Shown here piece by piece: positions 47,327 to 60,349 of a DNA stretch of 64,000 nucleotides (positions within the stretch are counted from its first letter, which is position 1; each line of letters begins with the position of its first letter). Source of the DNA: Lysinibacillus contaminans. Its GTDB lineage: Bacteria; Bacillota; Bacilli; Bacillales_A; Planococcaceae. The stretch covers positions 868,001-932,000 of the forward strand of contig NZ_LGRV01000003.1 of the NCBI RefSeq assembly GCF_001278945.1, given 5' to 3'. The notes beneath the pieces are model-generated. The model worked only from the letters and a program-made list of their open reading frames with translations. It had not been told where the DNA came from and did no database searches. The position numbers and the translations under genes are program-made.

Positions 47327-47355
47327 TTGCAAATTAACTTTTCCACTGGTATAAT
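47327..47355 (+). promoter_or_regulatory. Sigma-A promoter of the 35-residue peptide gene
   Basis: TTGCAA (47327-47332), 17-bp spacer, perfect TATAAT (47350-47355). Confidence 0.75.
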
Positions 47356-47378
47356 GTGTAAAAGGTGAGGTGATAATT

Positions 47379-47486
47379 ATGAATATGTCTGTTATGAAAC
47401 GTTTAGATCGTCAAGGTTTTATCATTGCCGCACTACATATGCTAGTTATGGTGAACTTAGCTATAGAATTTTTATTTGTATCGTAA
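47379..47486 (+). CDS. 35-residue hydrophobic peptide
   Basis: ORF MNMSVMKRLDRQGFII... ending in FLFVS, with a basic start and one hydrophobic helix. It has a strong ribosome site (AAGGTGAGGTGA), a near-perfect sigma-A promoter 24 bp upstream and a terminator 50 bp downstream, so it forms its own transcription unit. A second possible ORF starts at 47519 after AAAGGTGAG but runs through the terminator hairpin. No family recognised; a small membrane peptide or toxin-like peptide are possibilities. Confidence 0.6.
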   Translation: MNMSVMKRLDRQGFIIAALHMLVMVNLAIEFLFVS

Positions 47487-47533
47487 TCTCGTGAAAAATA
47501 ACTAGAAAGGTGAGTACAATGTTAATCTTATAC

Positions 47534-47583
47534 AAAAGCAACCGTAAAGACAGTTTCATAGTCACTCACGGTTGCTTTTTTTA
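47534..47583 (+). terminator. Terminator of the small peptide gene
   Basis: Stem AAAAGCAACCGT/ACGGTTGCTTTT with a seven-T run. Confidence 0.88.
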
Positions 47584-47655
47584 TATTCATATAAAAGGAT
47601 TTTCAGATAATATGTCAAATACATACAGCATCAGTGAAAAAGGGTGATTTTTAAA

Positions 47656-48831
47656 ATGACGAAAAGATTTGAACGCGCGTTTGCGACTCTTGAGCGCCCA
47701 TTTGCATGGTTGGATCTCGATGCACTCGATAAAAATATTGCGACTGTACAGCAAGCTTGTGAGCAAAAGAAGATACGTATTGCTACAAAATCAGTGCGCT
47801 CAGTGGAAGTTTTACGCTACTTACAACAACACCTTGAAAATACGCAAGGATGGATGACATATACAGCTGCAGAAACAGTATTTTTACTTGAACAACATTT
47901 TGATGATGTTTTGATTGGATACCCGGTGATGGAAGAGGCGGCTGTTCGACATTTATTCAAATTTATTAAAGAAGGTAAAATTGTAACGTTTATGGTGGAT
48001 AAGCTAGAACATGTAGCATTTTTAGCGAAGCTTGGGGCAGAGATGAATGTGAAAGTACCCATTTGTATTGACGTTAATATGTCAACGGACTTTAAGGTGT
48101 TGTATTTTGGGACGAAACGTTCTTCACTTCATTCACTAGAGCAACTTACACCGTTTTTAGAATATGTGAAAACAGAGTTATTTGTTGAAGTGGTTGGGGC
48201 AATGGGCTACGAAGCACAAATTGCAGGTGTAGGGAATAAACCAGTAAATGCTGTGAAGGGAAAAATAATTGAAGCGATGCAAACGCAAGCGAAAAAGCAA
48301 GTTACCCAGTTTCGAAGACTTGCTATTGCACATATAAAAGCGTATTTCCCACAGCTAGGTTTTGTAAATGGCGGTGGTTCAGGCAGTATGACGTATACGG
48401 CACAGCAAAAGGAAGTGACTGAAATTACGGTTGGTTCAGCATTTTATGCACCAGCACTTTTTGATCAGTTCAACCATTTGCAATTAGCCAAGGCGGCCGG
48501 ATTTGCTCTACGTGTGACAAGAAATCCTGAGGAGAACGTTGTCGTTTGCCATGGTGGAGGCTATACGGCTTCTGGTGCAATAGGAGTTGACAGGCTTCCG
48601 GTATTTTATGACCCTTCACATTTTTCATTTCTTGGTTTAGAGGGAGCGGGAGAAGTACAAACACCGGTACTATTGAAAGGAAAAGCAGTAGGTATCGGTG
48701 ACACACTATACTTCCGTCATGCGAAGGCTGGTGAACTTTGTGAGAGATTTCAAGTATTGCATGCGGTTAGAGGTGACAAGTACGTAGGACCTTACACAAC
48801 ATACAGGGGGAATGGACAATGTTTTCTGTAG
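47656..48831 (+). CDS. DSD1/alanine-racemase-like PLP enzyme (D-amino-acid aldolase/deaminase type)
   Basis: 391 residues from ATG 47656 (AAAGGGTGA upstream). N-terminal fold-III barrel with the PLP lysine in IATKSVRS and VNGGGSGSM for phosphate binding; the C-terminal part has VVCHGGGYTASG, GDTLYFRHAKAGELCERF, with His and Cys at the usual zinc site of D-serine dehydratase/D-threonine aldolases. It overlaps the next gene by 13 bp. The preferred D-amino acid is unknown. Confidence 0.85.
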   Translation: MTKRFERAFATLERPFAWLDLDALDKNIATVQQACEQKKIRIATKSVRSVEVLRYLQQHLENTQGWMTYTAAETVFLLEQHFDDVLIGYPVMEEAAVRHLFKFIKEGKIVTFMVDKLEHVAFLAKLGAEMNVKVPICIDVNMSTDFKVLYFGTKRSSLHSLEQLTPFLEYVKTELFVEVVGAMGYEAQIAGVGNKPVNAVKGKIIEAMQTQAKKQVTQFRRLAIAHIKAYFPQLGFVNGGGSGSMTYTAQQKEVTEITVGSAFYAPALFDQFNHLQLAKAAGFALRVTRNPEENVVVCHGGGYTASGAIGVDRLPVFYDPSHFSFLGLEGAGEVQTPVLLKGKAVGIGDTLYFRHAKAGELCERFQVLHAVRGDKYVGPYTTYRGNGQCFL

Positions 48832-50141
48832 ATAAGTGGAAAAATGGCGGTAAGTGGACGAATTGGGCTGGTAATATGATTTCGTTTCCAGGTGAGATGT
48901 CTTTGCCGCGTTCTATAGAAGAAGTTGCTGCGATTGTGAAGCAAGCACGTGAAAAGAAAAAAACAATCCGTGTGACCGGTGCCGCGCATTCATTTAGTGC
49001 GGTAGCTATGCCAGAGCATATCGCATTGTCTTTACATGAAATGCGAGGCCTCATTCATATTGACAAAGAAAAACAGGAGGCAACATTATCGGCAGGAACC
49101 TATTTATATGAAATTGGACCACTGCTTGCGAATCACGGCTTTGCACTCATCAATATGGGTGATATTCAAGAGCAAACAATTGCTGGTGCCATTTCGACAG
49201 GGACGCATGGCACAGGGGTAACACTTGGGTCTTTATCTTCAACAGTGATGCGTTGGGGTTTTGTGGATGGTACAGGGGAATATAGAGAGCATTCAAGGGG
49301 GGAGGATGCGCTATCTGAAGCGCTCCATGTATCACTTGGAATGTTGGGCGTACTTGTACAGGTGACAGTTAAGGTAATACCACTTTATAGCTTACATTAT
49401 GTAGGGACCCGAGAAGCATTATCGGAAGGACTGACAACTTTTGCAGAAGATATTCGTCGTCATCGGCATGTTGAATGGTTTTATTTCCCTGGGAGTGAGC
49501 TCATTCAAGTGAAGCGGATGAATGCTGTAGCACCTGTTTATCAAAGTGAGTGGAGTAAGAGGGTTGAAACGCTGAAGTTGCAAATAGTAGAAAATGGTGG
49601 TTTTTTTGCAGTTTCAGAACTTTGTAAATGGAAGCCTTCGTTAAGTGGTGCTATAAGTAAGCTATCCGCAGCTAGTGTCGTAGAAGGTGAAAAAATCGGC
49701 ATAAGTTATGAAATATATCCGTCGCCTCGTAGTGTAAAATTCCAAGAAAGTGAGTATGCAATTCCATTAGCTCAGTTTGAAGCATGTATGGAAGAAATAC
49801 ATGCCACGTTTATTAGCGGTGCGTTCAATGTGCATTTTCCTCTAGAGTGTCGCACTACTGCGGGCGAAGCTGGTTATTTAAGTCCATCGCAAGGGGCTGA
49901 ATCAGCGTTTATTGCTTTTCATATGTATAAAGGTATGCCGGAGGAGCCGTATTTCAAGTGGGTACATACTTTGATGAAGAAATATAACGGACGTCCGCAT
50001 TGGGGAAAACAACATCATTTAACAGCTGAGTACGTGCATGAGTTATATCCAAATGTAGCGGAATTTTTAGCTGTACGCACACAATATGACCCAGATAATG
50101 TGTTTCTGACAAACTATTTAAAGAGACTGTTTTTATGTTGA
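48819..50141 (+). CDS. FAD-linked aldonolactone-oxidase-family protein
   Basis: 440 residues. FAD-binding domain of the VAO type: VTGAAHSFSAVA, SAGTYLYEIGPLLANHGFALINMGDIQEQTIAGAISTGTHGTG (about 80-130). C-terminal D-arabinono-lactone-oxidase-like domain ends HWGKQHHLTAEYVHELYPNVAEFLAVRTQYDPDNVFLTNYL. Substrates in the family include L-gulono- and D-arabinonolactone and some alditols. It overlaps the PLP enzyme gene, so the two are translated together. Their joint pathway is unknown. Confidence 0.88.
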   Translation: MFSVDKWKNGGKWTNWAGNMISFPGEMSLPRSIEEVAAIVKQAREKKKTIRVTGAAHSFSAVAMPEHIALSLHEMRGLIHIDKEKQEATLSAGTYLYEIGPLLANHGFALINMGDIQEQTIAGAISTGTHGTGVTLGSLSSTVMRWGFVDGTGEYREHSRGEDALSEALHVSLGMLGVLVQVTVKVIPLYSLHYVGTREALSEGLTTFAEDIRRHRHVEWFYFPGSELIQVKRMNAVAPVYQSEWSKRVETLKLQIVENGGFFAVSELCKWKPSLSGAISKLSAASVVEGEKIGISYEIYPSPRSVKFQESEYAIPLAQFEACMEEIHATFISGAFNVHFPLECRTTAGEAGYLSPSQGAESAFIAFHMYKGMPEEPYFKWVHTLMKKYNGRPHWGKQHHLTAEYVHELYPNVAEFLAVRTQYDPDNVFLTNYLKRLFLC

Positions 50142-50283
50142 AATCCTAATAAATGGATATATCACTATTGGAGTGTTGTTTATTTTTTAAAAATTTAAAT
50201 TTAACTGAAATGTAAAAATATTAAACAAAACGAGATAAAACCCATGCTTATTCAGCATGAAAACGATTTCAAAGTATACTGAG

Positions 50284-50311
50284 TTTTTGAATTGTTTAAA
50301 CAATTCAAAAA
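50284..50311. promoter_or_regulatory. Perfect 28-bp palindrome upstream of the ilvD promoter
   Basis: The arms TTTTTGAATTGTTT and its complement abut. It ends six bases before the -35 of the ilv-leu promoter. It could be an operator, or the terminator of the FAD-oxidase gene, although it lacks a separate T run. Confidence 0.5.
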
Positions 50312-50317
50312 ATACAG

Positions 50318-50347
50318 TTGACGAGACCCTGTTTTTCGTACTATGAT
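50318..50347 (+). promoter_or_regulatory. ilvD (ilv-leu) promoter
   Basis: TTGACG (50318-50323), 18-bp spacer, TATGAT (50342-50347). The leader to the ilvD start is about 135 nt. Confidence 0.6.
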
Positions 50348-50487
50348 AACAACAATTTAGTACGTTCGTTGCAACAGCCGATTGCATGAAAGTGCACAAG
50401 GTTATACACAAAATCTAAAAAGACAGAACATTTTGTATATAGAAACGAACATAGCAATTGATAGCAATAAATGAGGGGCGTTTAAAA

Positions 50488-52158
50488 ATGAGAAGTGACA
50501 TGATTAAAGTAGGCGTAGATCGTGCGCCACATCGAAGTCTTTTATATGCAACTGGCAAAGTAAAAGCAAAAGATTTAGGCAAACCGTTTATTGGGGTTTG
50601 TAACTCTTATATCGACATTATTCCAGGTCACGTTCATTTACGTACATTTGCAGATATTGTCAAAGAAGCAATCATCGAAGCGGGTGGGATACCATTCGAA
50701 TTCAATACAATCGGTGTAGATGACGGTATTGCAATGGGGCATATAGGAATGCGTTATTCATTACCAAGCCGTGAAATTATCGCTGATTCCGCAGAAACAG
50801 TTATTAATGCACATTGGTTTGACGGTGTGTTCTACATTCCAAACTGTGACAAAATCACACCAGGGATGTTAATGGCTGCAGTTCGTACTAACGTACCATC
50901 AATTTTCGTATCTGGTGGTCCGATGGAGGCAGGTACTTCTGCATCGGGGAAACAACTTTCTTTAACTTCTGTTTTTGAGGGTGTCGGTGCTCATAAATCA
51001 GGAAATATGTCTGCTGAAGAATTATTAGATATTGAAAACAATGCATGTCCAACATGTGGTTCATGTTCAGGGATGTTTACAGCGAATTCGATGAACTGCC
51101 TAATGGAAATGTTAGGGGTAGCACTTCCTGGTAACGGTACAATCTTAGCAACTTCTGACGAGCGTCATCAGCTCATTAAGGAAGCAGCAAAACAATTAAT
51201 CCGTATGATAGAAGAAGACGTTAAACCTCGCGATATCATTACAAAAGAAGCTATTGACGATGCATTTGCATTAGATATGGCGATGGGTGGATCTACAAAT
51301 ACGGTATTACATACATTAGCTATTGCACATGAAGCAGAAATTGATTACAAAATGGAAGAGATTAATAAAGTAGCAGAACGCGTGCCATACTTAGCAAAAA
51401 TCATGCCAGCTTCTGATTATTCAATGGATGATATTAATAAAGCAGGTGGCGTAAGTGCCATCATTAATGAATTAGCACAAATTCCTGGCGCAATTCACGC
51501 AGACCGTCCGACTGTTACAGGTTTGACAATGGCTGAACTTGTGAAGGATTACCATATTACAAATGATCAAGTAATTCGTACAAAAGAAAACCCATATAGC
51601 CCAGTCGGTGGTTTATCGGTATTATTCGGTAATATCGCCCCAGACGGCTCTGTTATTAAAGTAGGTGCAGTAGATCCTTCTATTAAGGTGTTTAAAGGAG
51701 AAGCAATCGTCTTTGAATCACAAGAAGCTGCGCAAGAAAATATTGATAACGGTATTGTTAAAGAGGGCCATGTAGTCGTCATTCGCTACGAAGGACCTAA
51801 AGGTGGCCCGGGGATGCCTGAAATGCTTGCACCAACATCTGCTATCCAAGGTAGAGGGTTAGGAACAAAAGTTGCGTTAATTACTGACGGACGTTTCTCA
51901 GGTGCATCTCGCGGTATTTCTATTGGTCATATATCACCAGAAGCTGCGGAAGGTGGTCCAATCGCTTTGGTCGAAAATGGTGACATCATTACTATTGATC
52001 TACCAAACCGTACGATTAACTTAGAAGTTTCAGATGAAATTTTAGCTGAACGTCGTGCGAACCTACCAGTATTTGAACCGAAAATCAAACGTGGTTGGTT
52101 AGCAAGATATTCAAAATTAGTAACAAGCGCCTCTACTGGTGGCGTAATGAAGATTTAA
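50488..52158 (+). CDS. ilvD: Dihydroxy-acid dehydratase
   Basis: Third common step of isoleucine/valine synthesis. 556 residues from ATG 50488 (GAGGGG upstream; the frame extends back to 50458 without a ribosome site). Fe-S cysteines are in [11 protein letters not shown] and [18 protein letters not shown]; the [12 protein letters not shown] and [11 protein letters not shown] blocks are present. It precedes a T-box leader, so ilvD is transcribed before the tRNA checkpoint that controls the rest of the operon. Confidence 0.96.
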   Translation: MRSDMIKVGVDRAPHRSLLYATGKVKAKDLGKPFIGVCNSYIDIIPGHVHLRTFADIVKEAIIEAGGIPFEFNTIGVDDGIAMGHIGMRYSLPSREIIADSAETVINAHWFDGVFYIPNCDKITPGMLMAAVRTNVPSIFVSGGPMEAGTSASGKQLSLTSVFEGVGAHKSGNMSAEELLDIENNACPTCGSCSGMFTANSMNCLMEMLGVALPGNGTILATSDERHQLIKEAAKQLIRMIEEDVKPRDIITKEAIDDAFALDMAMGGSTNTVLHTLAIAHEAEIDYKMEEINKVAERVPYLAKIMPASDYSMDDINKAGGVSAIINELAQIPGAIHADRPTVTGLTMAELVKDYHITNDQVIRTKENPYSPVGGLSVLFGNIAPDGSVIKVGAVDPSIKVFKGEAIVFESQEAAQENIDNGIVKEGHVVVIRYEGPKGGPGMPEMLAPTSAIQGRGLGTKVALITDGRFSGASRGISIGHISPEAAEGGPIALVENGDIITIDLPNRTINLEVSDEILAERRANLPVFEPKIKRGWLARYSKLVTSASTGGVMKI

Positions 52159-52164
52159 CAAAAA

Positions 52165-52515
52165 AAGAGAATACTATAAAACGTTGATGAGGTTAAAGGT
52201 TCTAGAGCCTTGTATCTACCAGAGAGCCGGTCGTGCTGGAAGCCGGCGATACAACTAGATCCGACATCCCCTCGGAGTGAGCTATTAAACGCGTAATCGC
52301 TATTAGATAGCTCCGGGCATAATCGAAGTGCTCGTTATTAATGAATAAATGATTTATGACACCATATTAGATACACCATTGTATTGGTTCATAAATGTTT
52401 CCATTTATTCGCGAGGTAGCAATTTTTTGCTATAAACAAGGGTGGTACCATGAAAAGTCTTTTTCATCCCTACGTAAGGTTGTTCTTTGCGTGCGGAGAA
52501 AAAGGCTTTTTATTA
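52165..52515 (+). promoter_or_regulatory. T-box leader in front of ilvB, probably isoleucine
   Basis: Core AGGGTGGTACCATG (52438-52451). Terminator with arms GTCTTTTTC/GAAAAAGGC and a T run (52453-52515). Stem I apex TTGTATC...GATACAA encloses the CAGAGAGCCGG motif. In the specifier loop, GAC-ATC-C puts an AUC (Ile) codon at 52266-52268; CTC (Leu) lies three bases further and cannot be excluded. Uncharged tRNA should permit read-through into ilvB. Confidence 0.87.
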
Positions 52516-52575
52516 TTTTCACGATATTAAAATAGTATTTTACTGTTTGAACTAACAAGAGGGAGGCGTATTTTG

Positions 52576-54339
52576 ATGAGTGCGAATATTTCGGTAAATG
52601 AAAAAGAAGAATTAGTTGTAGCACAAGCTGAACAAACCTATAAACCTAAAGATGGTGCAGACGTTTTAGTACAGGCGCTGCATGATCAAGGTGTCGATAT
52701 TATTTTTGGTTACCCGGGTGGTGCAGTACTTCAAATTTATGATGCGATGTACAAAAATCCAATTCGTCATATTTTAACAAGACATGAACAAGGGGCGATT
52801 CACGCTGCAGAAGGGTATGCACGTGTATCCAATAAAACGGGTGTCGTAATTGCAACAAGTGGTCCTGGGGCGACGAACTTAGTAACAGGTATAGCTGATG
52901 CAATGATTGACTCAATTCCACTTGTTATTTTCACTGGTCAAGTAGCGACTTCAGTAATCGGTACAGACGCCTTCCAAGAAGCGGATATCATGGGAATTAC
53001 AACACCAATTACCAAGCACAACTATCAAGTGCAAGATGTAAATGACATCCCGCGTATCGTTCAAGAGGCATTCCATATTGCGAATACAGGTCGTAAAGGT
53101 CCGGTTGTTGTTGACTTCCCGAAAAACGTTTCAATGATGCTTTTCGATACTGAGAACCCGCCACAAGCACCAGAAGAAATTTACTTACCGGGCTATCAAC
53201 CGACATACAAACCGAACTATTTACAAATTCAAAAAGCAATCCAAGCAATTTCGTTAGCGAAAAACCCAGTAATCCTTGCTGGGGCAGGTGTACTATTTGC
53301 AGATGCTCGTGAGGAGTTAACAACTTTTGCTGAAAAATACCGTATTCCAGTAATAAACACGTTATTAGGTCTTGGTTCAATTCATGGTGAACATGAATTA
53401 TTCCTAGGTATGGCAGGTATGCACGGCACAGTAACTGCAAACATGGCCATTACTAAAGCGGATTTATTATTAAATATCGGTGCTCGCTTCGATGACCGTT
53501 TAACGGGTAACTTAGCAACTTTTGCACCAAATGCGACTATAATCCACATTGATATCGATCCAGCGGAAATTGGAAAAAATGTACCGACAGATATTCCAAT
53601 CGTAGCGGATGCGAAAGAAGCACTTAAATCTTTACTGAAAAAAGATTTTGAAGGTCCACAAACAGAAGAGTGGCTTTCTTATCTACAAGATCATGCAAAA
53701 GAATATCCATTATGGTATTCAAAAAAAGCAGGCGATACAGAAGTATTACCGCAAGAGGCATTGGAACTTGTGCATAGAATTACTGAAGGTGAAGCGATTG
53801 TTACAACTGACGTTGGTCAGCACCAAATGTGGGCTGCACAATACTACCGCTTAAATAACGATCACGGATGGGTAACGTCTGGTGGACTTGGTACGATGGG
53901 CTTCGGCTTCCCAGCTGCTATTGGGGCCCAATTTGCGAAGCCAGACAAAAAAGTTGTTTCAATAGTAGGTGACGCAGGCTTCCAAATGACTGCACAAGAA
54001 CTTTCACTACTAAAAGAATTCAACTTGCCAGTAAAAATCGTGATTTTAAATAATAGCTGTCTTGGAATGGTACGCCAGTGGCAACAAACATTCTATGAAG
54101 AGCGTTATTCGTCATCACTAATGCCGATCCAGCCTGATTTTGTGAAATTAGCGGATGCATATGGTATCAAAGGTTACCGTATTAATACAATTGATGAAGC
54201 GGAAAGTATTTTCCGTGAGGCACTTCTTTCAGATGAGCCAGTTTTAATTGATTGCCGCGTTAAACAACTAGAATGTGTATATCCAATGGTTGCACCAGGC
54301 AAAGGCTTACACGAAATGATTGGGGTGAAAAAGATTTGA
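52576..54339 (+). CDS. ilvB: Acetolactate synthase large subunit
   Basis: Thiamine-diphosphate enzyme condensing pyruvate with pyruvate or 2-oxobutyrate. 587 residues from ATG 52576 (GGGAGG upstream). Catalytic Glu region [17 protein letters not shown]-binding central domain, and ThDP/Mg motif VGDAGFQM...[13 protein letters not shown]. Start of the second part of the operon, behind the T-box. Its stop TGA overlaps the ilvN start. Confidence 0.96.
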   Translation: MSANISVNEKEELVVAQAEQTYKPKDGADVLVQALHDQGVDIIFGYPGGAVLQIYDAMYKNPIRHILTRHEQGAIHAAEGYARVSNKTGVVIATSGPGATNLVTGIADAMIDSIPLVIFTGQVATSVIGTDAFQEADIMGITTPITKHNYQVQDVNDIPRIVQEAFHIANTGRKGPVVVDFPKNVSMMLFDTENPPQAPEEIYLPGYQPTYKPNYLQIQKAIQAISLAKNPVILAGAGVLFADAREELTTFAEKYRIPVINTLLGLGSIHGEHELFLGMAGMHGTVTANMAITKADLLLNIGARFDDRLTGNLATFAPNATIIHIDIDPAEIGKNVPTDIPIVADAKEALKSLLKKDFEGPQTEEWLSYLQDHAKEYPLWYSKKAGDTEVLPQEALELVHRITEGEAIVTTDVGQHQMWAAQYYRLNNDHGWVTSGGLGTMGFGFPAAIGAQFAKPDKKVVSIVGDAGFQMTAQELSLLKEFNLPVKIVILNNSCLGMVRQWQQTFYEERYSSSLMPIQPDFVKLADAYGIKGYRINTIDEAESIFREALLSDEPVLIDCRVKQLECVYPMVAPGKGLHEMIGVKKI

Positions 54340-54851
54340 AACGAGTAATTACAGTAACAGTGATTAACCAAAGCGGCGTCTTAAATCGTGTAACGGGCTT
54401 ACTTATGAAGCGTCAATTCAATATTGAATCCATCACAGTAGGTCTTACAGAGCAGCCGAACTCCTCGAAAATGACATTTGTCGTTAACGTAGAAGATGAA
54501 AGCAAAATTGAACAACTAGTGAAGCAATTATCGAAGCAAATTGACGTATTAAAAGTCAATGATATTACAGATAAATCAATCGTGCTTCGTGAGTTAGCGC
54601 TTGTAAAGGTCATTTCACCACCTAATGTTCGTCTTGAAATGAATTCAATTGTTGAACCGTTCCGCCCACAAATTATCGACACAGCGAAAAATGTTGTGAC
54701 TTATCAAGTGGTTGGTAATCCTGAAAAAATTGATGCCTTTATCGAATTAATTCGTCCATATGGCATTAAAGAACTAACACGTACGGGTGCTACAGCTTCT
54801 GTTCGTGAAACGCAAAAAATCGCAAATACGCAGCTCTCTATTTTAAAATAG
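54336..54851 (+). CDS. ilvN: Acetolactate synthase small (regulatory) subunit
   Basis: 171 residues. ACT domain at the N-terminus ([35 protein letters not shown]) binds valine for feedback control. Start TTG 54336 overlaps the ilvB stop in the string TTGA, with GGGGTGA upstream, so translation is coupled. Length is normal for the family. Confidence 0.95.
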   Translation: MKRVITVTVINQSGVLNRVTGLLMKRQFNIESITVGLTEQPNSSKMTFVVNVEDESKIEQLVKQLSKQIDVLKVNDITDKSIVLRELALVKVISPPNVRLEMNSIVEPFRPQIIDTAKNVVTYQVVGNPEKIDAFIELIRPYGIKELTRTGATASVRETQKIANTQLSILK

Positions 54852-54917
54852 TTTGCATATAAAATTAAAGGTTTCATGCGCAGGTTCTAAAGTAAGAATG
54901 CAAGCGTCTGGAGCTGA

Positions 54918-57519
<2,602 letters not shown>

Positions 57520-57532
57520 CATGATTTGATTG

Positions 57533-57565
57533 CTCTCACCTGTCTAGTTACAGGTGAGAGATTTT
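57533..57565 (+). terminator. Terminator between leuA and leuB
   Basis: Perfect 11-bp stem CTCTCACCTGT/ACAGGTGAGAG followed by ATTTT, inside the operon. It may reduce read-through into leuBCD. Confidence 0.8.
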
Positions 57566-57584
57566 AACCTATGAATTAGGTTAA

Positions 57585-57720
57585 AGCCTCCGGCGGATGC
57601 CACAGATGTTTTTTGCGCGAAAGCAAAGCGTCAGCGGCAGATTTTTAGAGGAATTAATCGAGCAAGCTCGATTAAAATCTGGGCGCAATTACGCTGAGGC
57701 GTAATTGAATAAAAGTACAG
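57585..57720. repeat. Dispersed palindromic repeat within the leu operon
   Basis: A GC-rich block beginning GCCTCCGGCGGATGCCACAG, then GCGCGAAAGCAAAGCGTCAGC, with two perfect hairpins (AATCGAG/CTCGATT and CAATTACGC/GCGTAATTG). I recall similar repeats scattered in Lysinibacillus and relatives; not searched. It separates leuA from leuB. Confidence 0.55.
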
Positions 57721-57789
57721 CGCGTATTTTGCGCACGTTCATTCATAAGAAAAAAGGCGCATGCGCTATACAAAGAAAGGTGTTTTACA

Positions 57790-58890
57790 ATGGAGAAAAA
57801 AATCACAGTACTTCCTGGTGATGGAATTGGGCCGGAAGTTGTCGCATCTGCTGTACGTGTATTACAAGTAATTGGTAAGCGATTCAACCATACATTCCAT
57901 CTAAGTTATGCAACAATCGGAGGTGCTGCTATTGATCAGCACAACAATCCACTCCCTGATGAAACAATTGAATTGTGTGCTAGCGGTGACGCCATTCTGT
58001 TAGGTGCTGTTGGTGGTCCGAAATGGGACAATAACCCACCTGAATTACGTCCGGAAAAAGGATTACTACGTATTCGTAAGCACTTTGATTTATTTGCAAA
58101 CTTACGTCCAGTAAAGGCGTTCCCGAGTTTACTAGATGCTTCACCATTAAAACGTGAAGTAGCCGAAAACGTCGATTTAATGATCGTGCGTGAATTAACA
58201 GGCGGCGTATACTTCGGGGAACCACGTATGCGTACTGAAAACGGCGCAATTGATACAACAGTTTACTCAACTGCAGAAATTGAACGTATCGTTGAAAATG
58301 CTTTTGAATTAGCACGTTTACGTGGAGGCAAATTATGCTCTGTAGATAAAGCAAACGTTCTTGAAACAAGTCGCTTATGGCGTGAAGTTGTAGAAGCGAA
58401 GAAAAAAGATTACCCAGATGTGCAAGTTGAGCACAATTTAGTTGACTCGGTTGCAATGAAATTAATTACAAATCCATCGCACTATGATGTTGTAGTAACG
58501 GAAAATATGTTCGGCGATATTCTAAGTGATGAAGCATCTGTTATTACAGGATCACTTGGCGTATTACCATCAGCATCAATTCGTGGCGATAATTTTGGCC
58601 TTTATGAGCCAGTCCATGGTTCTGCACCAGAATTAGCAGGTCAAGGCGTAGCAAATCCAGCTGCAACAATTCTTTCTGTAGCGATGATGCTACAATATTC
58701 ATTTGGTTTAAAAGAGGAAGCAGCAGAAATTGAACGTGCCGTAAATTCTGTATTCGAAGATGGCTACTTTACTGCTGACCTTACTCGTGATGGTGCACGT
58801 ACGATGACTACGAATGAATGGACAGACAAAGTAATTAATGAAATTGATACAAGCTTTGTATCAGAAAGCATTATGACAACATACATTTAA
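57790..58890 (+). CDS. leuB: 3-isopropylmalate dehydrogenase
   Basis: NAD-dependent oxidative decarboxylation giving 2-oxoisocaproate. 366 residues. GDGIGPEVV at the N-terminus, substrate arginines in LLRIRKHFDLFANLRPVK and RELTGGVYFG, catalytic Lys/Asp in DKANVLETSRLWR and the ENMFGDILSDEAS block. RBS AAAGAAAGG. First gene after the terminator and repeat. Confidence 0.97.
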   Translation: MEKKITVLPGDGIGPEVVASAVRVLQVIGKRFNHTFHLSYATIGGAAIDQHNNPLPDETIELCASGDAILLGAVGGPKWDNNPPELRPEKGLLRIRKHFDLFANLRPVKAFPSLLDASPLKREVAENVDLMIVRELTGGVYFGEPRMRTENGAIDTTVYSTAEIERIVENAFELARLRGGKLCSVDKANVLETSRLWREVVEAKKKDYPDVQVEHNLVDSVAMKLITNPSHYDVVVTENMFGDILSDEASVITGSLGVLPSASIRGDNFGLYEPVHGSAPELAGQGVANPAATILSVAMMLQYSFGLKEEAAEIERAVNSVFEDGYFTADLTRDGARTMTTNEWTDKVINEIDTSFVSESIMTTYI

Positions 58891-58906
58891 GAAATAGGTG
58901 AAGAGA

Positions 58907-60316
58907 ATGGGAAAAAATATAATTGAAAAGATTTGGGATAAACACGTTGTTTATCAGGAAGAGGGCAAACCGGACCTGTTATATATTGATCTTCATTTAA
59001 TTCATGAAGTAACATCTCCTCAGGCTTTCGAGGGTCTACGTATCAACGGAAGAAAATTACGTCGACCAGATTTAAGTTTTGCAACGATGGATCATAACGT
59101 ACCAACAAAAAACCTACCGACAATTAATGATCCTATTGCAAAAAATCAAATCGATACATTAGCCAAAAATGCTGTCGAATTCGGTGTTGAGCTTGCTGGA
59201 ATGGGACACCCGGATCAAGGGATCGTGCACGTTATTGGACCTGAGCTAGGTTTAACTCAGCCAGGTAAAACAATTGTTTGTGGTGACTCACATACATCTA
59301 CACATGGTGCATTTGGTGCAATTGCATTCGGAATAGGTACTTCAGAAGTAGAACATGTTATGTCCACACAAACATTATGGCAAAACAAACCTAAAACAAT
59401 GGAAATTCGTGTAGAAGGTGAACTTCCTGTTGGTGTTGCTGCGAAAGATATAATTTTAGCGATTATTTCAAAATTCGGTATCGGCGTTGGAACAGGGCAT
59501 ATTGTGGAATTCACTGGAGAGGCAATCCACAAGCTTTCGATGGAAGAACGAATGACAATTTGTAATATGTCTATTGAAGGCGGAGCAAAAGCAGGCTTAG
59601 TATCACCTGACCAAATCACAGTTGATTATATCCGTGGCCGTCGTTATGCACCGCAAGGCGAGAAGTTTGAAGAAGCTACTGCGTACTGGTTAAGTCTCGC
59701 TTCTGATGAAGATGCTACTTACGATGAAGTTCGTATCATCCAAGCCGAAGAAATCGAACCAATTGTAACATGGGGCACAAACCCATCGATGGGCTCGGGC
59801 ATATCAAAAAACGTACCAACACAAGCTGACTACGAGGACGAGTCAGACAAATCGGCACTTCAAAAAGCACTATCTTACATGGGCTTAGAAGAAGGGCAAG
59901 CACTGACTACAATCGATATTCAACATGTATTTATTGGTTCTTGTACAAACTCGCGTTTAAGTGATTTACGTGCAGCTGCAAGTGTTATTCAAGGACGTAA
60001 AGTCCATGACAACGTAACAGCAATCGTAGTACCGGGTTCTCACACAACGAAAAAACTAGCGGAAGAAGAAGGTTTAGACAAAATCTTTACAGATGCTGGC
60101 TTTGAGTGGCGTGAGACTGGCTGTTCTATGTGTTTAGCGATGAACGACGATGTTGTACCTGCAGGCGAACGCTGTGCATCGACATCAAATCGTAACTTTG
60201 AAGGTCGTCAAGGAACGGGAGCGCGTACACACTTAGTATCACCTCCGATGGCAGCAGCTGCAGCTATTGCAGGACATTTCGTTGATGTACGTGAATTCGT
60301 AAAAGAAACTGTGTAA
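58907..60316 (+). CDS. leuC: 3-isopropylmalate dehydratase large subunit
   Basis: Isomerises 2- to 3-isopropylmalate with LeuD. 469 residues from ATG 58907 (AGGTGA upstream). 4Fe-4S cysteines are in [13 protein letters not shown] and [21 protein letters not shown] is present. Lies 16 bp after leuB. Confidence 0.97.
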   Translation: MGKNIIEKIWDKHVVYQEEGKPDLLYIDLHLIHEVTSPQAFEGLRINGRKLRRPDLSFATMDHNVPTKNLPTINDPIAKNQIDTLAKNAVEFGVELAGMGHPDQGIVHVIGPELGLTQPGKTIVCGDSHTSTHGAFGAIAFGIGTSEVEHVMSTQTLWQNKPKTMEIRVEGELPVGVAAKDIILAIISKFGIGVGTGHIVEFTGEAIHKLSMEERMTICNMSIEGGAKAGLVSPDQITVDYIRGRRYAPQGEKFEEATAYWLSLASDEDATYDEVRIIQAEEIEPIVTWGTNPSMGSGISKNVPTQADYEDESDKSALQKALSYMGLEEGQALTTIDIQHVFIGSCTNSRLSDLRAAASVIQGRKVHDNVTAIVVPGSHTTKKLAEEEGLDKIFTDAGFEWRETGCSMCLAMNDDVVPAGERCASTSNRNFEGRQGTGARTHLVSPPMAAAAAIAGHFVDVREFVKETV

Positions 60317-60349
60317 GAAATTTCTTCGCATTGGGAGGATGAAAAGAAT

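Noticed and set aside
47519..47647. 42-codon ORF after AAAGGTGAG
   Set aside because: It runs through a strong terminator hairpin, so the full ORF would rarely be transcribed; kept only as a note with the peptide gene.
50186..50220. CodY box upstream of ilvD (ATTTAACTGAAATGT)
   Set aside because: Five mismatches to AATTTTCWGAAAATT, too weak to call.
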